From assembly GCA_964483805.1 (NCBI GenBank), contig CAZADH010000097.1:1-19388 (forward strand): a stretch of DNA of 19,388 bases, written 5' to 3'. The position numbers were made by a program, and so were the translations under genes. How positions within the stretch are numbered: position 1 is the stretch's first letter; every line of letters begins with the position of its first letter. Positions 6,125 to 13,701 of the stretch are shown here, piece after piece. This stretch comes from CAZADH01 sp964483805 (GTDB lineage: Bacteria; Muiribacteriota; Ozemobacteria; Ozemobacterales; Ozemobacteraceae). The notes under the pieces were generated by a model. It saw nothing but the letters and a program-made list of their open reading frames with translations, was not told the DNA's origin and made no database searches.

Positions 6125-6184
6125 GCGTTGGTGGCGCCCCGTTGTTGGGAGCGGCGATCCGCCTGGGGACGGGTCGTTTGCACC

Positions 6185-6228
6185 GCCCGAAACTGGCGTT
6201 TCGGGCCGCCCTCGTGGCGGCAAACGCC
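6185..6228. terminator. Overlapping alternative hairpins between convergent operons
   Basis: GCCCGAAAC (6185-6193) pairs perfectly with GTTTCGGGC (6198-6206). A second structure pairs GGCGTTT (6195-6201) with AAACGCC (6222-6228), enclosing GCCGCC/GGCGGC (6205-6210 with 6216-6221). The two share bases and cannot form together. Position suggests a terminator for the minus-strand operon ending at 6258. No other gene is seen in 6125-6257. Confidence 0.4.
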
Positions 6229-6257
6229 CACTATGCCCATCGTGCGCGGGCGTGCTC

Positions 6258-6635
6258 TCAGGCGATCTCTTCGGCGCCGCAATACAGTTTCTCGGGGCGC
6301 AAAATCACGACCGCATGGCGGCCATACTTGGGCGGAACCCAGGTGAGCATGTCGTCGAACAGCGGGCCGGACGTGTAATACTCGAGCTTGCCCTTGGCTT
6401 GAAACGCCTTGTGGTCCGGGGCCATGAACAGGAAAGAGCCGGTGCTGCCGGCCTTGATGTTGGCACGGGTCTTCACGAACTTGTTGTCGGCAATGGCGAT
6501 GCCGCCGTCGTCCAGCAGTTTGATCGCCAGAACGTAAACGGAGTTGGGCACGCCACGGGCATCGACGGTGGTGAACACCGGCGCGCCTTCGCGCTGGTCC
6601 CAGTGCTGCTTCAATACTTCATAAATACGACTCAT
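6258..6635 (-). CDS. Pyridoxamine 5'-phosphate oxidase-like flavin-binding protein
   Basis: The 125-residue protein has the split-barrel pattern of the PNPOx-like FMN-binding superfamily: an N-terminal helix (SRIYEVLKQHWD), a strand with PVFTTVDARGVPNSVYVL (about 19-36), IADNKFVKTRANI (48-60), and GSFLFMAPDHKAFQAKGKLEYY (66-87). The family binds FMN, F420 or heme. Short members of this type in anaerobes are generally uncharacterised and are not likely to be vitamin B6 enzymes. The ATG at 6635 has a strong AGGGAGG site; a longer reading upstream has no support. It is the last gene of the minus-strand run, 44 bases after DUF364. Confidence 0.85.
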   Translation of the reverse strand: MSRIYEVLKQHWDQREGAPVFTTVDARGVPNSVYVLAIKLLDDGGIAIADNKFVKTRANIKAGSTGSFLFMAPDHKAFQAKGKLEYYTSGPLFDDMLTWVPPKYGRHAVVILRPEKLYCGAEEIA

Positions 6636-6679
6636 GGTGGTTGCCTCCCTGTGGTGGTGAGTGTTGTGGTTGCCGCTGG

Positions 6680-7429
6680 TCAGCGGGCCAGTGGACAGTA
6701 GCGGTCGAGTCCGACCAACGCCGCAACGCCGGCGATCGTATTGCCGAAGACGATGACCGGGCGGTGGTGTTCGGCGAACAGGTGCCACAGTTCGTCGAAC
6801 GTGCCGTTGACGATCGAGGAACCAGTGATCAGGCCGATCGAACAATTCTTGACGATAGTGGCGGCATCGCGCTGCCCATCGTAGATCGGCACGCCGGCGC
6901 GCTGCGTACCGATGTTGGCCGGATTCAGATCGGCGACGGTGACCGCCGCGGCGCCGAAGCGGCCGACCAGGGCCTGGACCATGAACGGTTGCAGGCCGAA
7001 CATCCCGATGTGCGGGTGTGGGTCCCGGCGGGCGATCTCTTCGGCCATGCGGTCGCCGCACGCCTCGGGATCGCCGTCCTGGCAGTGTTTCACGCCCTGA
7101 CAGCCGTTGATGTTGCACAGGATCGCGTTGATGGCGGCCACGGAAATCGCCCGCAGCGGCACCTGGGCAAGGTCGAGCGCCAGTGCATCGCCGACCGTTC
7201 CGGACCAAGACCCCGGCTGATCGGTGAAGGCCTGGCCGATCGTGCCGGCGACCTCGGCCTGGATCACTTTCTCGGGGCCACGGCGGATGGCCAGTTCGGG
7301 CGATGCCGCGCGGCCCACGGCCTCATCGGCGTGAAGTGGCCGCACCGTGAGCGGGCGGTCGAGCGGGTATCCGGCGTCGTGCAACCGGTCGCACAACTGC
7401 GCGCGGGCCTGGGTCAGCATGTCGTCCAT
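6680..7429 (-). CDS. DUF364 domain protein (putative heavy-metal chelation domain)
   Basis: The 249-residue protein has the two-part form of the DUF364 family. Its N-terminal alpha/beta part (to about 100) contains the PLTVRP segment and AISVAAINAILCNINGC. Its C-terminal Rossmann-like part has GMFGLQPFMVQAL (142-154), VTVADLNPANIG (163-174), and SIGLITGSSIVNGTFDEL (197-214). Family members are proposed to bind or chelate metals or tetrapyrrole-like ligands, but no activity is established. A Cys-rich loop (Cys105, 110, 116, 124) is a candidate metal site. GGAGG lies 10 bases before the ATG. It lies between the CoA-disulfide reductase and PNPOx-like genes and is presumably co-transcribed with them. 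Confidence 0.85.
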   Translation of the reverse strand: MDDMLTQARAQLCDRLHDAGYPLDRPLTVRPLHADEAVGRAASPELAIRRGPEKVIQAEVAGTIGQAFTDQPGSWSGTVGDALALDLAQVPLRAISVAAINAILCNINGCQGVKHCQDGDPEACGDRMAEEIARRDPHPHIGMFGLQPFMVQALVGRFGAAAVTVADLNPANIGTQRAGVPIYDGQRDAATIVKNCSIGLITGSSIVNGTFDELWHLFAEHHRPVIVFGNTIAGVAALVGLDRYCPLAR

Positions 7430-7495
7430 GAATTGTCAGCCTCCATGTTTTGTGGGTGGCCGGTCAACGTCACCCTGTTGCCTACCCCGGTGCGC

Positions 7496-9192
7496 CTACG
7501 CACCTTGTTTGGTCATGGTCTCGTACGGCCACATGGCGATGCCGCCGTCGAGCACCTTCACGTTGGTGAAACCGGCATGCTTCAAGATGAGTGCCGCTTC
7601 GTACCCGCGCAGCGAGACTTTGCAGAAGGTGATGATCTCACGGTCGCGCGGGATTTCGGCGAGGCGGTTACGCAACTGGCCCAGGGGAATCAGCGTGGAC
7701 GCGGCCAGGTGGATCTCGTTGTATTCGGCGGCAGAGCGCACGTCGAGAAGCACAACCGATTCGTTGTTGCGGAGTTTGCCGTAGACGTCGGCGGCAGCAA
7801 TGCCGGTCATCAGTCCGTCGATCTTGTTGCGGGCAACGTTGCAGGCAGTGATCAGGTTGTCCATGGCCGGCGCATACGGGGGGGCATAGGCGAGATCCAG
7901 GTTGGCAACGGTGTTCAGGTTCATGTTTGCGGTGATTGCCGTGGCGGCGATGTCGATGCGCTTGGCCCCGTCGCCCGGTCCGACAGCCTGAGCGCCCAGC
8001 AATCGGCCTGATGAACGGTCGGCAATGACCTTGAGAATCAGGGGGCGCGACGCAGCCATGTAATGGGCACGGTCGGGGCCGGGGGCGATGGCCGTCACCG
8101 GGTCGAAACCATGTGCCCGCGCGCCGGCTTCGGTGAGTCCGGTCTTGCCGACGCAGAAGTCGAAGACTTTGCAGATGCTGGTCCCCAGCACGCCGGGGAA
8201 CTCCTCGTGGTCGCCGCAGATGTTCGAAGCGGCCACCCGACCTTGTTTGTTGGCCGTCGAACCCAACGGCACGAAGCAGGGCTGTCCGGTCAGCAGATCG
8301 ACGTTTTCAACGCAATCACCGGCGGCGTAGATGTCGGGGTCGGATGTCTGCATGAACCGATTGACCTTGATCGCCTGGGTCTTCTCGCCAATGGCCAGAC
8401 TGGCGGCGGCGGCGAGGGTGACGTTGGGGCGCACACCAATCGCGACGATGACCATGTCGGCAGGAAGCGCGCCTTTGCTCGTGCGCACCTGCGCAACCTT
8501 GTGCTCGCTTCCCACCATGCCTTCGATCGCGAGCGCTTGGGTTCCGGTGAGCACCTTAACCCCTTGGCTTCCATGTGGCGCTCGACCAGGCGGGCCATGT
8601 CGGCGTCGAGCATGCCGAGGATGTGGGGCAGCATCTCGACGATGGTGACGCGGCAACCGCGGGCGACCAGGGCTTCGGTGGTTTCGACGCCGATCAGGCC
8701 GCCGCCGATGATCACCACATCCTTGGCCCGGCCCTCGGCAAGCACGGCCTTGATTCCCTCGGCATCGTGGACGCCGTGTAAAGTAAATACGTTGTCAATA
8801 TCAATGCCGGGGATCTTCGGCCGGATCGGGGTGGCTCCGGTGGCCAAAACCAATTTGTCGTAAGGCAGCCACTGGGTCGCGCCGGTTGCGGCATTCTTGA
8901 CCTCGACCCGCTTTGCCGGGCGGTCGATGCGGAGCGCTTCGGTACCGCTGAGCGCGGTGACGTTCTTGACGTTCTGAAAGAACACCGGATCACGCACGAC
9001 CCCTGTGGCCGTGCACATCAGTTCCTTCTGCTCGCGGACCTCGCCGGCCACGTAATACGGAAGCCCGCAACCCGCGTACGACAGCAATACGCCCTTCTCG
9101 ACGATGGTTACCTCAGCGTCGGGTTGCCGACGAATGATGCGTGATGCCACTTTGGGGCCGGCGGCCACGCCGCCGATGATCAGTACCTTCAT
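7496..9192 (-). pseudogene. CoA-disulfide reductase with rhodanese domain, frameshifted
   Basis: Two overlapping frames together give one complete FAD-dependent disulfide reductase fused to rhodanese, about 565 residues, the normal CoADR-RHD length. The first frame starts at the ATG at 9192 (AAGGAG upstream; ATGA overlap with the radical SAM stop). It carries the FAD-binding GGVAAGPKVAS, redox Cys42 in SYAGCGLPYYVAG, ATGATPIRP and the NAD(P)H-binding VVIIGGGLIGVE. It leaves frame at 8560-8563 and runs out of frame to 8290. The second frame resumes with VKVLTGTQAL and includes YAAGDCVE (FAD), the dimerisation domain and a rhodanese domain with active-site loop CKVSLRG. Such enzymes reduce CoA disulfide, polysulfide or CoA-persulfide with NAD(P)H. 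One added base restores the whole gene, so it is either a recent mutation, a programmed shift, or a read error. Confidence 0.85.
8560..8563 (-). other. Frameshift point in CoA-disulfide reductase gene
   Basis: On the minus strand the reading ...RHMEAKG goes out of frame at AAGGGGTTAAGG. Family-like sequence (VKVLTGTQALA) resumes one base over. One base is missing at a run of four G, where a length error or slippage is easiest. Confidence 0.8.
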
Positions 9193-10157
9193 GTTGCACG
9201 CTCCTTGGGTGTGTTGCTGGTGCTGCGGTAAAAAACGAGTTGACCCTGGCGCGCCGGCGAGATCTGGCCGGTCTGCGTCAGGTGTTCGAGATGTTTGGCG
9301 ACCTCGTTGAGGTGCAGGGCAAATGCTGTGGCAATCTGCTCGGCGGTGCAGGGACGACGTTGCAGCAACTCGACGATTTCGGCTGCGCCTTTGCCGGTTC
9401 TCGCCCCCCGATCTGGGCAAGCTGCGCCAATCACCTCGGCCGGCGGCGAGAAAAGGGTTGCCCGTTGTCGCAGGGTCTCGGGCGGTACGGGAAGCGCCGA
9501 AGCCAGCGCCGGTGGCCGGGTGCAGGTGTGCAACTGCACGCGATCGGGGTCGAGTTGACGGGCCAACGCGGCGATCTGCTTCACCTGCTCAGGGTCGGCA
9601 TTGATGCCATGCAGGAGCAGGACCTCGAGCCAGATCTGCCCGGTGAATTCACGGCGGAACCGGCCGGCGCCGGCGACCAGTTGCGCGAGAGTGATGCCCG
9701 GGCTTGGGCGATGAATCTGGGCAAAGCTTTGTTCGTTCCAGGAACAAAGCGTGAGTTTTACAATACTTGCCTGTGCTGCTTGCGCTCGCACGTCAGGCTC
9801 GTGGAGCAGCGTGCCATTGGTCAGCAGGACGGTGGGAATCGAGCTGCGTTCACGCATGAACCGCAAGACGCGGCCGAACTCGCTGTGGAGCGTGGGCTCG
9901 CCGGATCCTGCCAGGGTGAGGTAGTCGGCTGGTTCGCGGCGGGCCAGCCAGTGGTCGATCTCGGTCTCGACCGCGGCGGTCGGGACATACTCGTGGCGTT
10001 CGTGGGTCAGCCTAGTCGTGAGGCCGAGTTGGCAAAAGATGCAATCAAGGCTGCATGTTTTGTGGGGCGTGAGATCGATGCCCAACGAGCGCCCGAACCG
10101 ACGAGACGGCACGGGGCCGAAAAGGTAACGGTACTGGCGAGGGCCGCCGACAGTCAT
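9189..10157 (-). CDS. Radical SAM protein with C-terminal winged helix
   Basis: The protein has the radical SAM cluster motif CSLDCIFC (Cys35, Cys39, Cys42, i.e. CxxxCxxC), preceded by the subfamily signature YLFGPVPSRRFGRSLGIDL (11-29). It also has a SAM-binding GSGEPTLH (84-91). Residues from about 265 to 322 form a predicted winged helix (IVELLQRRPCTAEQIATAF...), which suggests nucleic-acid or protein contact. This subfamily is widespread in anaerobes and lacks an assigned reaction. The start is uncertain: ATG at 10157 gives 322 residues and begins just before the signature; ATG at 10184 would overlap the end of DUF5320. It ends in an ATGA overlap with the CoA-disulfide reductase gene, so the two are translationally coupled. 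Confidence 0.87.
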   Translation of the reverse strand: MTVGGPRQYRYLFGPVPSRRFGRSLGIDLTPHKTCSLDCIFCQLGLTTRLTHERHEYVPTAAVETEIDHWLARREPADYLTLAGSGEPTLHSEFGRVLRFMRERSSIPTVLLTNGTLLHEPDVRAQAAQASIVKLTLCSWNEQSFAQIHRPSPGITLAQLVAGAGRFRREFTGQIWLEVLLLHGINADPEQVKQIAALARQLDPDRVQLHTCTRPPALASALPVPPETLRQRATLFSPPAEVIGAACPDRGARTGKGAAEIVELLQRRPCTAEQIATAFALHLNEVAKHLEHLTQTGQISPARQGQLVFYRSTSNTPKERAT

Positions 10158-10174
10158 GGCGGTATCTTGACCGG

Positions 10175-10549
10175 TCACCGGCATGACCTGTCGCCGCACG
10201 ATTCCCGACCGGGCTCGTTGCTGACGTGAGTGCTTGGGAACGCCCCCGTCGCTGCCTCGCCATGTATTCGGTTGCGGGGCGGGGGCGGCAATAACCGCTT
10301 GTCGGTCGTATCGGTGATGGGTGTGGGCCGATGGTGTTTCGTGGTGTGGTGATCGGCAATGAGTCGGCCGAGCCGTCGAATGGGCGGGGCCAGCACCGTG
10401 ACCAGAAGAGTTAGGATCGGTCGCCAGTGGGAGACGACAATCTGCACGAGAATCTCGCCAAATCTCGACGACCCATGGCGGCAACACCCCGCACCGTGTC
10501 CTGTTCCCGGTCCCAGACCGAACGGTCCCGTCCCGTCATGGCGTGGCAT
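10175..10549 (-). CDS. Second DUF5320-family protein, with membrane segment
   Basis: The N-terminus MPRHDGTGPFGLGPGTGHGAGCC is a clear DUF5320 signature and is paralogous to the protein at 4865-5248. The rest differs: a hydrophobic stretch (about 44-56, PILTLLVTVLAPP) may anchor it to the membrane. Residues 66-124 are a low-complexity His/Thr/Pro/Arg tail with no recognised domain, so the true C-terminus could be affected by a frame error. There is a strong AAGGAGG site before the ATG at 10549. It lies 60 bases after DUF302 and 17 bases before the radical SAM gene in one direction. Confidence 0.72.
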   Translation of the reverse strand: MPRHDGTGPFGLGPGTGHGAGCCRHGSSRFGEILVQIVVSHWRPILTLLVTVLAPPIRRLGRLIADHHTTKHHRPTPITDTTDKRLLPPPPRNRIHGEAATGAFPSTHVSNEPGRESCGDRSCR

Positions 10550-10567
10550 GTCTCTTCCTCCTTAGCA

Positions 10568-10590
10568 GGTCACCGCTGTCTTCGGTGACC
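10568..10590 (-). terminator. Hairpin between DUF302 and DUF5320
   Basis: GGTCACCG (10568-10575) pairs perfectly with CGGTGACC (10583-10590), with a 7-base loop. It follows the DUF302 stop codon on the minus strand by about 20 bases. There is no T-run, so it may be a weak terminator or a processing site that sets different levels of the two genes. Confidence 0.4.
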
Positions 10591-10609
10591 GTTGCCGGCA
10601 AGCAGATAC

Positions 10610-11116
10610 TCAGAACAGGGGAAACTTGAAATTGAGGAACCGCAGCATCGACTCGACGTCGAGCGATACGCCCTCGATGATGCGCTCGGTCTCGCCGCCG
10701 AACAGTTTGCCCATGATGGCACCGTTGGCGGTGGCGACGTAGACTTGGCCGTTGCTCTTCTCATACACGGCGAACGCCTTGGGCATCATGGCGCCGAGGC
10801 GCTTGCGATCATCGCTCCCGAGCATGACCGAAGCGGTCTTACCACTACAATATTTGACAATAGTGAACTTGCCGATGTCGCTGCCGCCGTGGGCCAGGCA
10901 CTCCTTCTGTTGATCGATTACCGAGACCACATGCCAACCCGGCTGTTTGGCGATGTTGTCGGTGAGCGTCGAGACCGTCTTGCCGTGGTCGAACGGACTG
11001 CGGATCTCGACCAGCATCATGTTGCCGGCGGACAGGCTCATGGCAACGCCAGAAAACACGACGCCGACAACGAAACCGAAGACGATGCCGATCGAACCGA
11101 GGAAATGGGACTTCAT
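10610..11116 (-). CDS. DUF302 protein, membrane-anchored
   Basis: The 168-residue protein begins with a hydrophobic segment (residues 5-30, GSIGIVFGFVVGVVFSGVAMSLSAG) acting as an anchor or uncleaved signal. A DUF302 domain follows (about 33-168) with MMLVEIRSPFDHGKTVSTLTDNI, WHVVSVID and FTIVKYCS. DUF302 is a small alpha/beta fold of unknown function that in other bacteria is often found with sulfur- or metal-redox genes. Cys73 and Cys90 are present. GAGGAG lies close upstream of the ATG at 11116. The core of a palindromic site sits exactly 24 bases before the start codon, and the same site at the same distance precedes the CoA-binding gene at 12564. Confidence 0.85.
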   Translation of the reverse strand: MKSHFLGSIGIVFGFVVGVVFSGVAMSLSAGNMMLVEIRSPFDHGKTVSTLTDNIAKQPGWHVVSVIDQQKECLAHGGSDIGKFTIVKYCSGKTASVMLGSDDRKRLGAMMPKAFAVYEKSNGQVYVATANGAIMGKLFGGETERIIEGVSLDVESMLRFLNFKFPLF

Positions 11117-11133
11117 GCGTCAACTCCTCTGGG

Positions 11134-11151
11134 GCAATACGCACAATGTGC
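11134..11151. promoter_or_regulatory. Palindromic site A (GCACAATGTGC) before DUF302
   Basis: The 11-base palindrome GCACA-A-TGTGC at 11141-11151 is 24 bases from the DUF302 ATG. The plus-strand 12-mer GCACAATGTGCA is identical to that at 12589-12600. Bases 11134-11151 also match the reverse complement of 12589-12606 at 16 of 18 positions (GCAATAYGCACAWTGTGC). It is probably an operator for a shared regulator. Confidence 0.6.
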
Positions 11152-11185
11152 AGGTTGGCCGGTCATGAGTGCGTGCCCGTTTTAA

Positions 11186-12145
11186 TCATGTTTCCGGAAC
11201 ACAGATGTCGCCGATACGCACATGTTGCGCAGTTGCGACCGAAACGATGACGATCGAAGTGGCGGTTGCCGCCAGCAACAACCAGGCAATGACGGCCAGT
11301 GCCGGGGCCTGCGTCACCTGGAAAGCAACTGTGGTCGCAATGGTGGCTGCTGCCATCGGGAAGGTGTACGCCCACCACGACAGGGTGAACGACAATTGCA
11401 CGAATCCTCGTGCCATCACGCCCAGGAAGAGGACGAAGAAGTAGGTCAGCGACAACAGGCTCAGGGCGAAGATATCCCATGACTGCATGATGCGCATGTA
11501 GGATACGAAGCCGACGGCGGCCGGGGCGATGAAGATGAACAGGGTCGGCACCATCTTGGCCGGCAGTGGCGGGTGAAATACCAGTCGATAGAAAATGATG
11601 GTGAACAGCACGATCCAGAAGAACATGCCGAACGCGAAGAAGAAGAACGAAACCTCGCGGGCCACCAGGTCGACCCCCACGATCGGGATGAGAATGTTGC
11701 CGACCACCGGGATGAACCAGGCGGGGTTGCAGTGCTTCACATCGTAACTGTTCTGGACCCAGAACCGCATGGTTAACAGGGTGATGACCACCTGCATGAT
11801 GGCACCGAGCCACCACAGAAGCACGGCCAACAAGGGCCAAAACGAATACATGGCGATGCTGAGCAGCAAAAACGAGATCGAAATCGTCGCGAAAAAGTTG
11901 ACGCGCACCGGGTGAGCCAACTCGTGACCAACCTCGTCAGGGAAATAGTTGATTTTCAATAAATACAACGTCAATAAAACTGCGAACGCCAGTGCGTCGC
12001 CACACAGCACCGCATCAGCAACCAGTTTTGGCAGCCACTGGACATGATAGAACTTGGCGGTGGCGATGGCGAAGCCCGACAGTCCCATGACGATCGAGAA
12101 CACCGAGACGGGGAGGTGCGGTAGTTTCTCCTGCAACCATGACAT
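11186..12145 (-). CDS. TDT/SLAC1-family membrane transporter
   Basis: The 319-residue protein is very hydrophobic, with about ten predicted membrane helices, as in the TehA/SLAC1/Mae1 (TDT) family of anion channels and exporters. The family-like signature NPAWFIPVVGNILIPIVG lies at residues 140-157, along with FSIVMGLSGFAIA near the start, the usual first helix. Known members move malate, sulfite, nitrate, chloride or tellurite-related ions. In an anaerobic, sulfur-linked cluster sulfite or another small anion is a reasonable guess, not a demonstration. ATG at 12145 is preferred to an in-frame TTG two codons upstream because GAGGTG sits at the right distance. It follows the CoA-binding gene by 59 bases and precedes DUF302. 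Confidence 0.88.
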   Translation of the reverse strand: MSWLQEKLPHLPVSVFSIVMGLSGFAIATAKFYHVQWLPKLVADAVLCGDALAFAVLLTLYLLKINYFPDEVGHELAHPVRVNFFATISISFLLLSIAMYSFWPLLAVLLWWLGAIMQVVITLLTMRFWVQNSYDVKHCNPAWFIPVVGNILIPIVGVDLVAREVSFFFFAFGMFFWIVLFTIIFYRLVFHPPLPAKMVPTLFIFIAPAAVGFVSYMRIMQSWDIFALSLLSLTYFFVLFLGVMARGFVQLSFTLSWWAYTFPMAAATIATTVAFQVTQAPALAVIAWLLLAATATSIVIVSVATAQHVRIGDICVPET

Positions 12146-12204
12146 TGGCAATCACCTCTTCGATGGCGCGGGTGTGTCGATAATCCGGCACCGCGCCGGG
12201 ACGT

Positions 12205-12564
12205 TCAGAACTGCCCGGTGGTGAGCATCACCAGGGTGCAGGCGTGCAACACCTGCTTGCCGGCGGCGGTCAGGCGCTGTTCGAGTTCGGGGTTCTCGGT
12301 ACCGGGGTTGAAGATGATGCGCCGGGCTGGGCTCGCCAGCATGTCGGCAGCGACCCCCGCCTGATTTGCCGGCGAGAGATAAACGGTGATGGTGTCGACG
12401 GGAGCGGTGATCCGGCCCAGCGTCGGCACGACGGCGATGCCTTCAATGGCCGACAGCGCGGGGTGCACCGGGATGGGAACATGCCCGTGATCACGCAGCA
12501 TCATCACGGCTTTGTAACTGTAGCGATCGGTTTTGTTGCTGGCTCCGAGAACGGCGACTTGCAT
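12205..12564 (-). CDS. CoA-binding domain protein (Rossmann fold)
   Basis: The 119-residue protein is a single CoA_binding-type Rossmann domain: an N-terminal MQVAVLGASNKTDRYSYKAV with the nucleotide-binding GAS-N loop, HVPIPVHP (28-35), IEGIAVVPTLG, DTITVYLSP and RIIFNPGTENPEL. Stand-alone members of this kind are common and bind CoA in crystals, with no proved enzyme activity. AAGGAG lies 8 bases before the ATG at 12564. Palindromic site B lies 24 bases upstream, so this gene probably heads the transcript with the TDT transporter. Confidence 0.88.
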   Translation of the reverse strand: MQVAVLGASNKTDRYSYKAVMMLRDHGHVPIPVHPALSAIEGIAVVPTLGRITAPVDTITVYLSPANQAGVAADMLASPARRIIFNPGTENPELEQRLTAAGKQVLHACTLVMLTTGQF

Positions 12565-12588
12565 GCTCTGACTCCTTCAGAAATGAGT

Positions 12589-12606
12589 GCACAATGTGCA
12601 TATTGC
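12589..12606. promoter_or_regulatory. Palindromic site B (TGCACAATGTGCA) before CoA-binding gene
   Basis: TGCACA-A-TGTGCA at 12588-12600 is a 13-base palindrome with perfect 6-base arms. Its GCACAATGTGC core begins 24 bases from the ATG, the same distance as site A. A GCAATA flank lies on the opposite side to that in site A. The rest of the gap to 12837 shows no gene, only a small GCTTC/GAAGC hairpin at 12605-12618. Confidence 0.6.
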
Positions 12607-12837
12607 TTCGCGGGAAGCGTTCTCAAGTGTGCTCGCAGGCACGGCCTTTCGTGGAACGACCCCGCCCGCCACGGATGGCGTAGTGGGCGCTTGCAGCCAC
12701 GATGGCGCAGTCGCAAGCGACCCGACGGCCGCGCCCGATAGTGTGTCAATAGCAAACCTGATGCCAGGTCGACAAGATCGAAGGGCGGCGATGCAAGCGC
12801 ACTTCGGCGGCAACCGTGACGCCTGCCCGCGAAACAC

Positions 12838-13701
12838 TCATGGGCGCGCCGGTGGCAACGACGTGGCAACGACGCTGGTGCAGACCGGAACCCCGGCACG
12901 CGTTGCCGTCACGGCGCACTTGGCCTTGAACAGAAAGACGATCGGCCCCGGGGTTTCACTGAGCGACTCGAAGTTGCCCTGGCCCTTGGCGATGATGAGA
13001 TCGGCCCGGGCGAAGCGGTCGCGGAAGGCGGGGCTGCAGTCGTCGAGGATCGTCCCCGGAGCGTCGGAACCGTTGTCGATGACCTCGACGAGTTCACTCA
13101 ACCCGGTGGCATCGGCGTCGATGCGTGTGGCGTCGTTGATGATCGGGAAACCACGGACCGCCACCGTCACTTTGCGGCCGAGCCGCTCGATCAGCGGCCG
13201 GTCGAAGACGATCTCGCCTGCGTTGTCGGCAAGATACAGGATCGACTGCGCCTGCGCCATCCGCTGTGCGAGTGCGTCCAGGTCGCCCGCGAGCGGTTCG
13301 CCGATGCAACGGTCGGCGGCCTCGCGGATGGCTGCATCGGGGAGGGTGCTGAACACGCCCAGGTCGATGACGTTGCCCGCGATGGCGGTGCGCACCGCGG
13401 CCACCCACGGATCGGCGGCTGCCGCGACGAGGTCACGCAGGTGCGGCAGCAGTTCCAGGGCGATGCGATTGTGGCGGTCTTTGACACTCTGGTAGGGATC
13501 GGCGACCCCGATGATCTCGCGCAAGCGACGATGCACCCTCTGGCCCAACGCGGGCGGCGTCAGATGCGGGTCCAGGCGCGGCGCCCACTGCAATACGTCG
13601 TGCAGCACCTGTTCGTGCACGCGTGGGTCAGGGCTGACGAAGCGCGCCGCCTCGAGCGCCTGCCGGATGAAGCAGGGAATGCAGTCGAGATGGGTTCTCA
13701 T
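12838..13701 (-). CDS. DUF89/ARMT1-family protein (damage-control phosphatase-like, AF1104 type)
   Basis: The 287-residue protein fits the short microbial DUF89 branch: an N-terminal CIPC (Cys7, Cys10), GNVIDLG (109-115), LADNAGEIVFDRPLIE (157-172), the NDATRIDA stretch (189-196), KGQGNFESL (239-247) and FLFKAKC (256-262). The Asp159-Asn160 and Asp168 positions lie in the metal-binding site of the fold. Family members are metal-dependent phosphatases that remove damaged or surplus phosphometabolites. The Cys-containing branch is typical of archaea and anaerobic bacteria, and its substrate is open. The ATG at 13701 overlaps the stop of the DUF4405 gene (ATGA), so its translation is coupled to it. 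It is the last gene of the ten-gene run. Confidence 0.88.
   Translation of the reverse strand: MRTHLDCIPCFIRQALEAARFVSPDPRVHEQVLHDVLQWAPRLDPHLTPPALGQRVHRRLREIIGVADPYQSVKDRHNRIALELLPHLRDLVAAAADPWVAAVRTAIAGNVIDLGVFSTLPDAAIREAADRCIGEPLAGDLDALAQRMAQAQSILYLADNAGEIVFDRPLIERLGRKVTVAVRGFPIINDATRIDADATGLSELVEVIDNGSDAPGTILDDCSPAFRDRFARADLIIAKGQGNFESLSETPGPIVFLFKAKCAVTATRAGVPVCTSVVATSLPPARP

Noticed and set aside
6641..8011. A 456-codon open frame on the plus strand
   Set aside because: It covers DUF364 and half of the CoA-disulfide reductase in antisense and shows no domain of its own.
12587..13495. A 302-codon open frame on the plus strand
   Set aside because: It is antisense to DUF89 and has Ser/Arg/Ala-rich shadow composition with no domain. 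The part in the intergenic gap has no ribosome site.
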